64,000 nt of DNA from Orientallactaga sibirica (GCA_036365145.1 JAEOAD010001608.1:248001-312000), one strand, 5' to 3'; counted from the first letter of the stretch, positions 1 to 12,070 are shown. Numbers and translations: made by a program. Notes: generated by a model from the sequence alone, not told the origin.

Positions 1-215
1 TTCCAATCTCCAGCGGTTCCAATCTCCAGCCAGATGCAAAGTGACGCAAGGGCACAATGCCGCCTTTGCCCACAAGGGGGCGCTCACATCTGGATTTTGT
101 TCACAGCAGCTGAGAGACTGCTGGTGCGCCCATTCTCTATCTGTCTCTCTCTCTCTCTCTCTCTGTCTGTCTCTCTCTGTGTCTCTCTCTAAAAATAAAA
201 AAATTAAAAAAACAT
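1..215 (+). repeat. DIP-like tRNA-derived SINE, 5'-truncated by the window edge
   Basis: The right part of a long-variant DIP/B2-superfamily SINE is visible: the GCAAAGTGACGCAAGGGC segment, a CCCACAAGGGGGCGCTC core at about 69-85, a CT-rich tail at 140-190, and an A-rich end. The opening repeats 'ttccaatctccagc' twice, a small internal duplication. Confidence 0.8.
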
Positions 216-2221
216 GACAAGAACTTTGATTAACATTAATTCCTCACCTCCAAGCAAAAGCCAATCAGAGTAATTTTATTAAATTTAGCTATTTTTTGTA
301 AACTATATTCCAAACAGATTTTTGGCTTATCATAATGAAGAGCCTACCTCCTTCAAGATGTCAAATACTGACTGAATCATCTGCCTTTCTGTTGTCTGTA
401 CTTAGGAATGCTGTATAAAATATACAAGGAGGGACTCACTGTGGTACCCCTAAAACAAGGACTGACCTACAAGGTATCCTGGATATGCTTGTAGACATGC
501 CAGATTATTTTTGTTTGTTGGTTGGTTGTTTTTGTTTTTGCTTTTGACAAGATTCCACTCTGTGTGGCTCTAGCTGTCTTCACATTTGCAATCTGCTTTT
601 ATAGCTTCCTGAGTGATGGGAATTCAGATATGTGCCACCATGTTCAGACATTATTTTATGATTTATGTCTTAGAAAAGGTAAACAATTTTGAAGTATTTA
701 CTCTCAAGTATATATATACATACACATACTGTATGTGTATATATACCTATTCTCAGCTTTTAGATGATCATTTTCATATTACAAATGGAAAATAATTTTG
801 TACAGTATTTAGAACTCAAATTCTAAATAAATTGTTTCACACCTTTTACTGGCAAAAAGCATAACCTTACTTTGAGTGGAATATTCATTTATTCTTATTG
901 TGAAAATTATTGGAGCAAACAAACCATAAGTTCAGGCAGAGAATTAATAAAAGTCAGTATTATCAATGGTAAATCTTAGAATCCTTTAGGCAGCTTCTTA
1001 CAGGCTTTTATTGAGATGCCAATTCTATGTGTCTATACAAGGAAAATGGACCCAAATTTAAGCAATACTTCTTCTCCTTAATTTTTCTAACTGCTGTGTT
1101 TTGCTCTTCTTATACCATTTCAAAGGAAAAATTGGGAACGTGAGACTATGATAAGTCATCATATAAAATGATGAGAATGCTTCTCAAGTACAATGGCTGA
1201 GATACTCATTGAAGCCTCCAAAGCTTCCTAGTCCTGTACTACCTTGTGAATTTCCACTATATAAAAAGTATTTCTTGTTTTATCTGCCCTATAAGCCTAT
1301 ATTTGAAAAGAAGCTTTGTTACTAAAAATGTAGAAAGATTGGTGGAAATTGTTTTATTTGGTATCAGAACATGTCTTCAAACTCTGTTTTGATTTTGTCA
1401 GTTGATAATAAGAAGTATAATGAGAAGAAATTATCAAGAAATTAAATCATCTTTCTCTGAAAACCTTTTATTAGAACAATTTAATAAATGATGAAGATTG
1501 CATCTTAAAGCAACAGAAAATTGTGGAATAGAGGATGCATTCTAAGAAGGCTAATTGCAATCCCAAGCATACTCATTTTTATATTTCCTTGGCTATGCCT
1601 TGCTCTGCCTTATTTTTTTAATGACTTAAACTTAAGAAATCACACTAATGTTTACAATCAATAGTACAAAAGGTTTTCTTACATCCCTAATTCATTGTAA
1701 GCAATCTAAGGCAAAGAACAAAATAAAGGATGGTAAGATGATTATGAACTGGGATCAGAGGTTGAAATTCTCAGATGATGACTGTTAACAGATATTTAAT
1801 AAATCCCATGGTGATGGAGGGTATATGTCAGATGGGTCTTCAGTGTCAGGACACATATCTAAAATTTAAATTAAAATAAAAAAGACCTCACATCTAAAAT
1901 TCAGTCACTATGGAAGTGATGCTACTTCTGGGAACCATTATTACTGAATTTTCTCATTAATCACTTACATTTCACAATTTTGTGTACATAAAATAGATAG
2001 AATACCATGGTTGAAAACTGTATAATGTTATAAAATTTTTAGTATAGTCACTCTCTGAAAGGATCTATAAGGAGTTATTTCCAAGGTTTCCCTCACTCTG
2101 TAGTCTCAATGCTGTACTTTACATTAAAGAGATCTGAACATCATCTTTCAGACAAAATGAAAAGAGAAAATTTCCTTCACCCTATAAAAGCTGTATTTTT
2201 TTTTTAACAATTCAAACCAAC
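216..2221. other. AT-rich intergenic DNA without a recognisable gene
   Basis: I see no convincing coding region here. A TA/TG-rich patch lies at about 708-745. Around 1350-1400 the text 'tatcagaacatgtcttc...actctg' resembles block C at about 57408-57435, so this stretch may be an old paralogue of the upstream part of the duplicated OR blocks. Confidence 0.5.
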
Positions 2222-2229
2222 AATTGAGA

Positions 2230-2483
2230 GCCAGACCAGGGTGAGAGATTTCCAGGCTTGCCTGGGCTAAAAAGAGAATTCCTTTCTGGCTATGAGGGCT
2301 CAATGTCCAGTGGTTCCAATCTCCAGGTCCCACGTTTAGCCAGATGCAAAGTGATGCAAGGGTGGAACTTTGGCACATCTGATTTTGTTCACAGCCTGAG
2401 GCCAGAGGATTGCTCCCTCTCTGTTTCTCTGGCTTGCTCCAAAAATAAATTTAAAAATAATTAAAAAAATATTTTAAAAAAAC
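2230..2483 (+). repeat. B1-like fragment followed by DIP-like SINE
   Basis: A short piece resembling the B1 'ccaggtcagcctgggctagagtgag' segment (about 2245-2290) runs into a sense DIP-like SINE with 'ggttccaatctccaggtccc', a CT-rich segment and an A-rich tail near 2440-2483. The SINE has a deletion in its middle compared with the other long-variant copies. Confidence 0.6.
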
Positions 2484-5309
2484 ATGTTATGAATTCTCAA
2501 GATCAAGATTCTTGGAGGAAATAAATGCAATAAAATTATTATTTACCTCTTAAATGTTTTTATATTTTTTCCATAATGAGCAATCCTAATCACTATATTT
2601 CTAAAACAGGACACATTTTCCTCACAATTATGGATAGCTTCCTTATTACAGAACTTAGCTGTCATGTTTATTAAGTACTCATGCATTTTGTTATAATTCT
2701 GGAAAGACCCTAGATTCCATCAATTACACAAGTGTTCTTATTTGTAAACATAATAGTATTTGAACATGTTATTGAATAGAAACCCAAAAAATATAAAGGA
2801 AAAAAAAACCCTCAAATTTTTGGAGAATGTAAAAGTTTTGGAAACACTGGAGAAAATTAAAGACATCCACAATTGTGTCTTAGAAATGGATGTTGTTAGA
2901 AATGCTGTACACCCCAGAGAACTAAGGCTCTATCTCATAGGTTCATGGCCTCTGAGGGAAACCTCTTTAAAGTCGAATTGTAATCAAGGAGGACACATTG
3001 GTTCCATTATTCTCTTACCCTAAGACCATGTAAAAACAGCACTTGAGGTGCCAGCGTAGCACTCTCCTCCTTCCCTGCCTGAGCAGTGCCTCATTTCTCA
3101 GCCGAAGAAGAAAAGATTGGGTATGGCCAGTGGCTGTAGGTCATGACTTCTGAGACATTCTCCAAAGAGCATAGGAGATGGCCATCTTCAGATATTTCAC
3201 AGTACTGACACATGGTAAATTTATAAGGCACATGTTTTGCATTTGCAGGACTTTAAAATCCAGTACAGTGTTTTAATATTGGGATCTGTAGTCAGCTACT
3301 GATGTGCTTGAGCAAGTCACATAAACTTCAGTACTCAGATTCCTCATTTTCAATGGGAATTACATGATGAGGGGCAGTGGATACATGTGCATGAAATAAT
3401 GTGTGTGGACTGCACACTATAGCCCTTGACAAGTAACAATAGTAGCTGTGAGAGTGTGAAAGTCTTCTTTTTTGGCTCTCTTCCTTCTTTCCTTCCTTTT
3501 CTCTTCTCTTCCTCTTACTTTGCACACCTATTTAAGTCTAATAAAATTTAATCTATTTTCAACTTCTCATCTTTAAATTTAATCAAGTAACTTAGCAATG
3601 CAACAAGTGCATATTCTTGTTATCTCAATGCTAGTGATTTATCTGTTCTCTGAAAGTATGTTCTCACTTTTCCACTAATTTTCTCACATTCTGATGTCTT
3701 TGGTTGAGAAAGTATTGTGCTTTGAACTTGTGTAATGAATGCTGACATAGAAGTATGGTATATTGAAGTGCTTCCTCACCCCACATGGTTCTTGATGGAG
3801 AATATAAAATGAAATCTTTACACAGCCACACATTAACACAGCAACAGATACTAAATGCCATAGAGTGACTTAAAGCAGATCTAACTTTGTCTACGTTTTC
3901 CCTATATGTGCCTGGTGCTTTAAATAACATCAGGTTCCTGACTTCATATGTTCTGCAAATCAAAGTGGCTGAAGCTCTGAACTGCTTTATTGCTGGCTGC
4001 AGTGGCTTGTTCTCTCACTTAAAATTGAGCTGAATCACTAAGACAGCAGGGTCAGACGTATATTAGGAAGGAGATGAGAGGAAACAGAGAAGAGACAGTT
4101 TACCCTCATTTCATAAATAGTAAGAGTATTAAAGTGATGCATTTAGAGAAATAAGGAAAGTAACACTGGGGAGAGAGAACAAGAATTAGTAATTTTATGG
4201 GAACATGTATTCTAAAGAGTCATTGAAGGCAATTTGCTAAGATAAGAAATGAAATTTTTGCTAATGGATAACATCTTAGAAAAAAAAAACACACAGGATC
4301 AGTTTATGGATTTCAAATAAGATTTTAATTTACTCTTTTCATTTATAATAGCAAGTCATTTATTTCTTTAAAATATATTTAAATGCTACTTTTAGTGACA
4401 GCCTCCTACTCATCCTTCTGATATGTTTTAATGTTTTACGTACTACATAGCTAAAACAGAAATTCTACTATTTGTAGAACAATAGGTGCTGCAGTTAGTT
4501 TTGTTCTGTTACAACGAACAGGATGAAATAGTAGACAGTGTGGACAGCGGGATACAGGAGGCACTCTTCCCCAGGTCAGTGTTCTAGGCAAGAACTCAGT
4601 GACCAGTTTTTACTCTAGGAACCCCTGAGCAATACCAGGAACAGCTCTAAAGTATTCATGATTAAAGTTATTCAGGTAAAGAAGACCATGGAACATTTCT
4701 GACATAATAAGATAGACTTAGTTTTTATCCATATGAGAATGTGGATTTGAAATACATATGTAAGAATATTTGGAGGTAGGAGAGCCTTGGGCCCATGTTA
4801 TGGACATTTATGGACAGTTTATAATAGTGTGGGTGCTACTGTAAGCTTCTGTGCTACGTTTCTGAGTCTACATTTGCTAATAAATGACCTACCAACCCAC
4901 ATCCATTTTCTGAACTTTAGATGAAGGAAAATTGATGCTTTGGGGCTTGATATTGATGTTGAAATGTTTTGACAGCAGTATCAACATATATATTGCAAAT
5001 AAAAATTTGTGTTTCCTTCTCTATTATAAATTAAATGTAAACTATATAATTTTTCAAGTATGATTTTTTTCTTAATCATGCTATCCTCCAGCCTGATAGT
5101 ATAATTTTTCAAGTATGATTTTTTTTCTTATGACTAGTAGGCTCTGCATGCATAGTGCTGATATTATAATATTCAAGTGTTCCTTTCAATTTATATCTTG
5201 TGTCTTGTGGACCAAAAAGTTTAATGTGTGGTAGTTTGTTCAATGTAACTTTGCTTCTAGATCAGAAAGTTGTTTTTATGGCTTTTTAAAATAATGTTTA
5301 CCTATTTTG
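2484..5309. other. Intergenic DNA, no gene seen
   Basis: AT-rich sequence with no ORF resembling a known protein. Part of 2900-3020 ('ctctttaaagt...aatcaaggagga') is weakly similar to sequence upstream of the receptors in blocks A-C (for example 58628-58680). A pyrimidine-rich tract lies at about 3465-3520. A direct repeat of 'tataatttttcaagtatgattttttt' type lies at about 5045-5070 and 5099-5128. Confidence 0.45.
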
Positions 5310-5495
5310 CATGTTGCATGTGTGTATGTGTGAATATGTATTTGTATATGTGAATATGCCAGGGTCTCTTGTCACTGCAAACAAATACAAGTACATTTGC
5401 CACTTTTTGCACCTGGCTTTACTTGGTGCTGAGGAATCAAACCCAGGCTAGCAGGCTTTGCAAGTACCATTATACATGGAACCACCTCCCCGGCA
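5310..5495 (-). repeat. Old tRNA-derived SINE, antisense
   Basis: On the + strand it reads 'gccagggtctcttgtcactgc...gcacctggctttac...tcaaacccaggctagcaggctttgcaag', the reverse of a diverged DIP/B2-type SINE. The terminal 'ccatctctccagcc' is degraded to 'ccacctccccggc'. Confidence 0.6.
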
Positions 5496-5499
5496 ACTT

Positions 5500-5663
5500 T
5501 ACTGGATTTTTGGGGGGGAGGAGGTTTTGAGGTAGGGTCTTACTCTAGCCCAGGCTGACCTGGAATTCAGTATGTAAACTCAGAGTGGCCTCGAACTCAC
5601 AGCCATCCTCCTACCTTTGCCTCCCAAGTCCTGGGATTAAACGCACTGCCACCATGCCCTGCA
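5500..5663 (-). repeat. B1-like SINE, antisense
   Basis: The + strand shows a G/T-rich start, then 'gaggtagggtcttactctagcccaggctgacctgg', 'cctcgaactcacag' and 'cctgggattaaa...catgccc', the reverse complement of a 7SL-derived B1-type element. Confidence 0.8.
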
Positions 5664-5818
5664 TGTTTTTCTTATTTTTGTGAGCTGGAGTATTGTTCTA
5701 GCCCAGGCTGATCTGCAACCCACTGGGTAGTCTCAGGCTGGCCTCAGACTCACAGTGATCCTCCTACCTGTGCCTCCCAAGTGCTGGGGTTAAAGGTATG
5801 TGCCACCACACCAGGTAA
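5664..5818 (-). repeat. B1-like SINE, antisense
   Basis: A second B1-type copy directly adjoins the previous one: 'ctagcccaggctgatctgc', 'ggcctcagactcacagtgatcctcctacc', 'gtgctggggttaaaggtatgtgcc'. It is more diverged at the 'gagctggagtattgttc' segment. Confidence 0.8.
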
Positions 5819-5844
5819 ATTTACTGGATTTTTAAATTTTGTTT

Positions 5845-6062
5845 TTAATTTTTATTTTTTTAGAGAGAGAGAGAGAGAGAATTGGCATTCCTGAGTCTCA
5901 GTCACTGAAATTGAACTCCAGATGTTTGTGCCAACTAGTGGGCATGTATGACCTTGTGCTTTCCTTACCATTGTGCATCTGGCTAACATGGGATCTGGTG
6001 AGCCAAACATGGGTCCTTAGGCTTCATAGGCATGCACCTTAACCACTGAGCCATCTCTCCAG
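5845..6062 (-). repeat. DIP-like SINE, antisense (short variant)
   Basis: T-rich start, a (GA)n run at 5863-5880, 'gcatctggctaacatgggatc', then 'ccttaaccactgagccatctctccag', the reverse of the tRNA-like head. Confidence 0.85.
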
Positions 6063-7359
6063 AACATTAGTTTTGGTTGACTTAAGATTTCATAATCTTG
6101 ACAAATACATTCATAATAATATGATTATATCAAATGTGTATCAAGAACATTTTCCTTTCTACTGAATATTTCTTGTACTAAGTTTAGATGAACAGCCAAA
6201 AGATAGTATAAAAGATTACAAAGTGTTTCTTGTTTTGTGTCATTTGATTCAATCGTATTACTAGGAATGTATTTGTCAAGATTATAATAGAAGTACAGAC
6301 ATATTACTCTAAACTAAACACCCAATTTCATTTATATTTAGCTTAATTTTCCACCACTATTCTCTTTATTTTGTGGGATTCAGTCTAGGGCAGACAAACG
6401 CCTTAAGCTCTCTCTGTTGTAAATATTTGAACACTAATTTTGGAAATTTCTTTATTGGAAAATGAAGCACAAATTTGTTTGTGCCTAATGAGTAATTTTA
6501 AAAAATGTATTACTCTTAAAACATGAAAAGTTTTTATAGTAATATAGAAACCTATTTCCCTTTGAGCTTCCCACTTAATTATTTTTCTTTGTGCAATGAA
6601 ACTACCTGAGGCAGGAGTTGCTATAGCTGTGTCTGAAGGCCCATAATACTATATCTATGGATTTTATAAACATCAAAAAGTTGTGCATTTAAAGTGTAAT
6701 TTCTCACTGAAACCCATGAAACATTTTCTATGATTCTGTATAACTTTGAAGAAAAGTGCTATCGGCCTTGACCATGACAGAGAAGAAATTAAAATTCAAA
6801 CTGTCCCCTCTGCCCCGTGTGGCTGGGCCTCCTTATTCTCAGCCATCATCATCATCTTCTCCTGGGCTCTGGCTCCATCAGCATGTTTATGTGATTGTTC
6901 ACAAGAATTTATTGGCATCCCTTCTTACTCCATCCCTTAAAGAAGTGAAACCTAAGCTTACAGAGCTTTGGGAACTAGATCCATTACACATACAGGAGTC
7001 TGGATTTGACTGTAAGTCTGCAAGTCTCAACTTATTCCTTCCTTTCCATATATGTTCCTGGCACAAAATGATGGGTTTTGTTAGGGAAATCTCATCCATG
7101 CATAGCATGCCCTTTTATCTTCTTGCACAAAGCAATCCTTTATCTGTACTGCTTAGTACCTAGGCTGAACTGATCATTGCTAAATTATGTATTGATCTTT
7201 CCAGTCTATCATAAATGATTGTTTCCTGAACCATGGACTTTGTAGAGCTTTATACTGCTGTTTATTAGGTTAATGTAGTTTGGGGGTAGACATGGAATTC
7301 AAATTACATATGCTAGGGAAGAACAGATCTAAGAACACAAAAAAATGTTTGTCTTAAAG
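6063..7359. other. Intergenic DNA containing an unexplained ORF near 6.75-7.16 kb
   Basis: Mostly AT-rich DNA without recognisable genes. The exception is about 6730-7165, described separately. Confidence 0.4.
6756..7163 (+). other. Unrecognised 135-codon ORF (possible gene fragment)
   Basis: A 135-codon ORF on the + strand; an internal ATG at 6774 opens 'MTEKKLKFKLSPLPR'. It is less AT-rich than its surroundings, with a serine run (SSSSS) and a KEVKPKLTELWELDPLH stretch. The sequence 'gactgtaagtctg' near 7007 resembles a splice donor, so an exon-derived fragment is conceivable. I do not recognise the protein. A chance ORF or a piece of an old transposon is equally possible. Confidence 0.2.
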
Positions 7360-7545
7360 TATATATACATAGCTGTGTATGTCATATGTAATATATATAT
7401 CACCTATGTACATATAACATATACACACATGTACACATAGCATAAATATAACATATAGACATTTGTGTACATACATATATAATGTAGATAAACATGCATG
7501 TATATGCATGGAAATATATATATATATACACAATTGTTATGTTTT
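7360..7545. repeat. TA/CA/TG-rich low-complexity region
   Basis: Imperfect alternating purine-pyrimidine runs such as 'tatatacatagctgtgtatgtcatatg', 'acatatacacacatgtacaca' and 'atatatatatatacac'. Confidence 0.75.
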
Positions 7546-7674
7546 ACTGATATATTTTAGATGTAAATACAGAAAAAGATTCATTGACTTCTTGAACTCC
7601 TGTCTGCCTATGGAAAAGAAATTCAGGAACTGAAGTATTTATGTGGCAGTCTCATGGACAAGCTTTCCATAGGC

Positions 7675-7834
7675 AAGTGTTTTTTGTTTTTTTTTGTTTT
7701 TTTTTAAGGTGGGATTTCCCTCTAGCCCAGATTGCCCTGGAATTAGACTCAAGCTGGCTTCAAACTCACAGTGACTCTCATATCTCACCCTCCCATGTGC
7801 CAAGATTAAAGGTGTTTGCCATTACACCCAGCAG
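7675..7834 (-). repeat. B1-like SINE, antisense, diverged
   Basis: A T-rich start is followed by 'ctagcccagattgccctgg', 'cttcaaactcacagtgactctc' and 'gccaagattaaaggtgtttgccattacaccc'. Confidence 0.75.
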
Positions 7835-8099
7835 TAAGTGGGTGAATGATAATAGTATTTTATTGTGAATAATAGTTTGAGGTTTTCAAATCTGACCCTC
7901 CTCATAATCGTTGGAGATCATCAGCTAAGTTGCTTATTAATATCTGTTTTACATTTATTTCAGCCAAAAGATTGAAAAGCAATGAATATCTCTTTTATAA
8001 TAAATTCCCATAAATTTCAAACCATATACTTGGGTCACAATGTATAAATAATTGATAATAATAAAGTCTCAATACTACGGATATTTTATTTTTGCTTGT

Positions 8100-8475
8100 G
8101 TGTGTATTGTGTTGTAATGTTATATGCATGTGTTATGTTGTGTTGTGTATGTATGAGAATGTACCCTTCTGGACCCCCATATGCTTGCTTGCAGTGGGGG
8201 TATTCTCCTGTGGCGGCAGGAGTGGAAGTTTAGATATCCTGTTCTGTTACTCACCTGTGTGGTTTGTTTTTGAGCCAGAGTCTCCGTTTACTGATTCCAG
8301 AGCTTGCAAGGCTCTGAATATTCTCAGGTCTCTGTTTCCCAGTGGGACTGGTGTTACAGTCACTCTTGATCATGCCCAGCTGCTTGACATGGGATCTGGA
8401 ACTTCAAGTTGGACAGTCTCAGGTCCCCTCAAGCTCTCTTGCTTGTGCAGGAAGCCAAGATCTCTTCCTTATCTT
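8100..8475. repeat. Rodent interspersed repeat (B4/B3-like), preceded by a TG-rich patch
   Basis: A TG-rich run (8095-8155) precedes 'gagccagagtctccgtttactg', 'cccagctgcttgacatgggatctgg', 'ctcaggtcccctcaagctctcttgcttgtgcaggaagcc'. The order of these phrases recalls composite rodent SINEs of the B3/B4 group. The family call is tentative. The overlapping ORFs here are inferred to be by-products of the repeat. Confidence 0.4.
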
Positions 8476-8905
8476 TGTGGCTAATGCTAGTTTGCATATG
8501 GATGTACTTGGGCCATTCCCTTTAGATTGTTCTTCATTTCTCGTGTTGCTTTTATCAAGATACTTCACTCACATATAAACAAAGTAATAAAATGCTATAA
8601 CCTTTATATATGGATGGCACAGTGAAAAGACCATTTGTACGCTATCATTCTTGCCTAAAAAGAAAATTCTTCGCTTCTGTTCCCATAGATCCCTAGAAGA
8701 CATCATGCATGTTGGATCCAGAGATGCTGTTAAAAACATCCATCAAACACACTTTGTTTAACTTAATGTCTTTAACTAAAAATTCCCCCAATGACATAAC
8801 AGAGTTATACCTACCATACACTGTTGACTAGGTCCAGTGCAGTGATTCTCCTTGCAGTGTTTCATCTAATCAACATGAGAAAATATACTATTAAAATGAT
8901 GAATA
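8476..8905. other. Short intergenic stretch, nothing recognised
   Basis: No repeat or coding similarity is apparent by eye. Confidence 0.4.
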
Positions 8906-9052
8906 TGGGTGGAGGAGATTGCTCAGTGGTTAAAGGCACTTGCTTTCAAAGCCTATCAACCCGAGTTCTCTTCCCCAGTACCCATATAAAGCCAGATGCA
9001 CCAAGAAGCACATGCATCTAACATTAGTTTGCAGAGGCAAGAGGCCTTGGCT

Positions 9053-9099
<47 letters not shown>

Positions 9100-9112
9100 C
9101 TCACAAAAAATA
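8906..9112 (+). repeat. DIP-like SINE, sense (short variant)
   Basis: A diverged tRNA-like head 'ggaggagattgctcagtggttaaaggcacttgc', then 'cccagtacccatataaagccagatgcacc' and a pure (CT)n run at about 9057-9092. Confidence 0.8.
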
Positions 9113-9751
9113 ATATGTATATATGATGAATAAATCCAATAAACATACACATCAGATATAGAGCTAGAGCATTCCTACAGATATTTCTGTCTTATAAAGA
9201 ATAAATTAATTCATTAGAAGTCCTAACTTCCTTCTAATTCTAAACAAAATTTAAAATATGACCAGGATTTTTAAGTGCATATTCTTATCTTTGATTTTAA
9301 GGCTGTGTTCTGACCAGTCAAGGCTAACTGCTAATCCTTGGTTCATTCCATGCCCATGGCAGACATAGCTACCAAGTTGTTGTCTTTTTTGTTTATAATG
9401 TGAATATAGTTCCAGAATACATTTTAATATTTCAGGTCAAGAAGCCACTGGAGATGATAAAAGCTAGTACTGGCCAGAAATGACTTCTCCATCTCATGTA
9501 GGTGCTTTCTGAAATGAAAATAGACACATTATGTGGCTATTTCCAAGTATTTAATTACTTATCTCCATCTCATGTCTGCATTATTTCCAAGTCTACCTTC
9601 AACAAATTTCTAATTTTCTGTCCTCCAAAAGATAAATTTGCATAATGATCCAACAATTATTGATGACAATATAAAAATATTTGATACAATTGTTTTTAAT
9701 ACTTACAGATTTACATCAACACAATTTACTTTAGCCATCTTCTTGTGTATA
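9113..9751. other. 5' flank of the first intact olfactory receptor
   Basis: AT-rich DNA leading into the receptor start. The part from about 9600 aligns in position and wording with the proximal upstream region of the other receptors. No repeat was recognised. Confidence 0.5.
9611..9631 (+). promoter_or_regulatory. Candidate 3' splice site ahead of OR gene 1
   Basis: A pyrimidine-rich tract ends in AG at 9630-9631, about 120 bp before the ATG. Most mammalian OR genes have one or more non-coding 5' exons spliced to a coding exon, and the sites at 37218-37219 and 60864-60865 sit at the matching place in the paralogues. The tract here ends in 'ccaaaag', which is a weak match. Position and homology are seen; use as an acceptor is inferred. 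Confidence 0.35.
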
Positions 9752-10693
9752 ATGCAAAATCAGAGCTTTGCAACTGAGTTCATTCTCCTAGGACTTTCAC
9801 AGAATCCAAATGTTCAGAAGATCATATTTGTTATATTTTTGTTTGTCTACATTGCAACTGTTGGGGGCAACATGGTAATTGTGGTGACAATCATTTACAG
9901 CCCTGCACTGCTGGGCTCCCCCATGTACTTCTTCTTGGCATTCCTGTCCTTCCTGGATGCGTGCTTTTCTTCGGTCATCACACCTAAGATGATCGTGGAC
10001 TCTCTCTATGAAAGGAAGACCATCTCCTTTGAAGGCTGCATGACACAGCTCTTTGCTGAACATTTCTTTGCTGCAGTGGAGGTGATTGTCCTCACAGCCA
10101 TGGCCTATGACCGTTACGTGGCCATTTGCAAGCCCTTGCACTATTCTTCCATCATGAACTGGAGGCTCTGTGGTTCTCTGATGGGGGTCGCCTGGGCAGG
10201 GGGCTTCCTGCACTCCATCATACAGATTCTCTTCACTTTCCAGCTGCCCTTCTGTGGACCCAATGTCATTGATCACTTCATGTGTGACTTGTACCCATTA
10301 CTGGAGCTTGCCTGCACTGACACTCACATCTTTGGCCTTTTGGTGGTGGCCAACAGTGGGTCTATCTGCATCATAATCTTCTCCTTGTTGCTTGTTTCCT
10401 ATGCAGTCATTTTGTTGTCTCTGAGAAGTCATAGTTCAGAAGGGCGCCATAAAGCCCTCTCCACCTGTGGATCTCACATTGCTGTCGTGGTTTTGTTCTT
10501 TGTCCCATGCATCTTTGTGTATGCACGACCTCCAACTGCCTTCTCGTTTGACAAAATGATAGCAATATTTTACACCATCCTAACTCCCTTGCTGAATCCT
10601 CTGATTTATACATTCAGGAATAAGGACATGCAAAATGCCATCAAGAAAGTATGGAAGAGATTAGTGGTGGTTTCTGAGGAAAATAGCCATTAA
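9752..10693 (+). CDS. Olfactory receptor, class II, family 4 (OR4C-like), intact
   Basis: An intact 313-residue, intronless seven-transmembrane odorant receptor, the normal length for the family. An upstream in-frame ATG at 9638 exists, but the start at 9752 (MQNQSF) is chosen because it aligns with the starts of the paralogues and gives the usual short N-terminus with an N-glycosylation sequon (Asn3-Gln-Ser). Visible signatures are GN at 39-40 (TM1), LGSPMYFF at 54-61, [10 protein letters not shown] at 117-126 (TM3/loop 2), Ser-Tyr at 216-217 (TM5), KALSTCGSH at 234-242 (TM6) and PLLNPLIY at 279-286 (TM7). Cys96 and Cys178 are placed for the TM3-ECL2 disulfide, with Cys168 and Cys188 as the second ECL2 pair. 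It should couple to Golf and adenylyl cyclase in olfactory cilia; the ligand is unknown. It is the most divergent of the three intact copies. The subfamily label rests on remembered OR4C features. Confidence 0.96.
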   Translation: MQNQSFATEFILLGLSQNPNVQKIIFVIFLFVYIATVGGNMVIVVTIIYSPALLGSPMYFFLAFLSFLDACFSSVITPKMIVDSLYERKTISFEGCMTQLFAEHFFAAVEVIVLTAMAYDRYVAICKPLHYSSIMNWRLCGSLMGVAWAGGFLHSIIQILFTFQLPFCGPNVIDHFMCDLYPLLELACTDTHIFGLLVVANSGSICIIIFSLLLVSYAVILLSLRSHSSEGRHKALSTCGSHIAVVVLFFVPCIFVYARPPTAFSFDKMIAIFYTILTPLLNPLIYTFRNKDMQNAIKKVWKRLVVVSEENSH

Positions 10694-10939
10694 ACTTTCA
10701 AGAAAAGTAAAGTTATGAGTAAAGAAATCAAAATGGTTTTGATAAAAATATCTTTATTAGTTTTCTTTTGTATATAATGTGGTAATATACAGATATAAAA
10801 AATTTTCAAGAGGGGTTAGAAATCATGTGTTCAAATTTATACCTGTATAATTTTGAGCTGGCAACTCACAATATGCTCAAGTGTATATGAAAGAAAATTG
10901 AATGTTGTGCTTTTATCTTTCTTTTCTTCTTAGTATTAA
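10694..10939. other. 3' flank of OR gene 1
   Basis: AT-rich DNA. No canonical AATAAA stands out directly after the stop codon, and no repeat was recognised. Confidence 0.4.
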
Positions 10940-11110
10940 GTAGAAACTTTGGAAACATCATGTGTTCATACCATCATTTCCCTGTTCTCTGCCACCATTC
11001 TACTGAGGGTCCTCCTCAGTGATATGGCTGATATTCATTATGAGCTTGTGGGTTATGAGTTGTGAGAGCAGCAATCAGTCAATGTGGGGAGGCAATGTGT
11101 GCCTGTCTTA
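10940..11110 (-). repeat. L1 3'-UTR fragment, antisense
   Basis: 'cctgttctctgccaccattctactgagggtcctc...gagcttgtgggttatgagttgtgagagcagcaatcagtca' closely parallels 39085-39195, which lies next to antisense L1 ORF2, so this is read as the same L1 3'-UTR family. Confidence 0.55.
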
Positions 11111-11539
11111 AAATATAGTAATTCAATAAAGAAGGGAAAGAGATATTTTTAGCCAATTATTTTCCATTCCCTACATACTTTGCAAATCTTTGTAGAGGGA
11201 AGTCATAATACATTAACCAGTAGGAACATATGTTAAGTCAAGCTGTTTCAAGTAAGGAAAAAACTTATTTTATAAGATACTGCTCTCAATGACTTATGAA
11301 AAATAACTAGGACACAAGAAAACAGACAACATATTATTAGAACAACCTCAGTGGTAGGTGTCCCTATATAACAAGAGGCTACTATTCAGTATAGGCTTAT
11401 TTCTGTCAGCTACATAATGTGAGTCTTATCATGATTCTTTATACATATAACTGATTAGACAAATATTGTCTAGGGATGAATTCCTGTCATGAAAAGTGAC
11501 CATTTGTTATGTAGCATATTCCTTGGAATTAAATATTCT
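11111..11539. other. Intergenic DNA, nothing recognised
   Basis: AT-rich sequence without repeat or coding similarity that I can see. Confidence 0.4.
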
Positions 11540-12070
11540 CTCCTGAAGAATTGAAGGAAGATCTGGGGATTCAGGATCAAGTCTGAGAACTGAAATTTAA
11601 ATGTCACACAACAGCTCCCCAAGGCTATGTTAATTAGAAACTGAAACATTTCTTCCTCTGGTGAAGGGTAGGAAGAGAGTACTGGAGACTTATGAAATCA
11701 ACAAATCTGGGAAAGGGTTACATGATCCCACCCTAAGGCTATATAAAGAGATAATCATTGTTTGGAGATGAGCTTTTCCAACTGAGATGCCTGCAAGTGG
11801 TACAATTGTGCTTCAGAGATGCAGCTTCCATGAGTCATGAGTCATCACCTATGTCAAGGTGGGCTTTCTGGTGATGCAGCTGCCTTTGAGTCAAAGCAGC
11901 TATGGGGAAGTTAGCATCCAAGATGGGATGAGACTTCTCGTGGCGCAGCTACACTTGAGTCATCTATTGCTCCTATAAGCAACCCTTTACCTTGATCTGT
12001 AAGTAAACCCAATAAATTCATTGGTTCACTGAAATTAGTTTTGGTGTAATCATCCTCTGGCCTGTCATTT
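11540..12070 (+). repeat. Possible LTR-like element
   Basis: A less AT-rich island contains 'ggctatataaagag' (TATA-like, about 11737-11750) and, about 260 bp later, 'aacccaataaattcattgg' (polyadenylation-signal-like, about 12008-12026). That is the arrangement expected in an LTR. I did not find matching ends or a target duplication. Confidence 0.35.

Noticed and set aside
3664..3963. 99-codon minus-strand ORF as a small gene
   Set aside because: No recognisable motif and no supporting context; a chance ORF is the simplest reading.
8092..8484. 130-codon ORF near 8.1 kb as a gene
   Set aside because: The wording matches a composite rodent interspersed repeat and begins in a TG-rich tract.
9638..9751. 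38-residue N-terminal extension of OR gene 1 from an upstream ATG
   Set aside because: The paralogues do not conserve it, and all begin at MQNQS; a longer N-terminus would be unusual for an odorant receptor.
9797..10276. Long minus-strand ORF (159 codons) within OR gene 1
   Set aside because: It is the antisense shadow of the receptor; the same shadow recurs at 37492-37938 and 61319-61588 because the receptors are similar.
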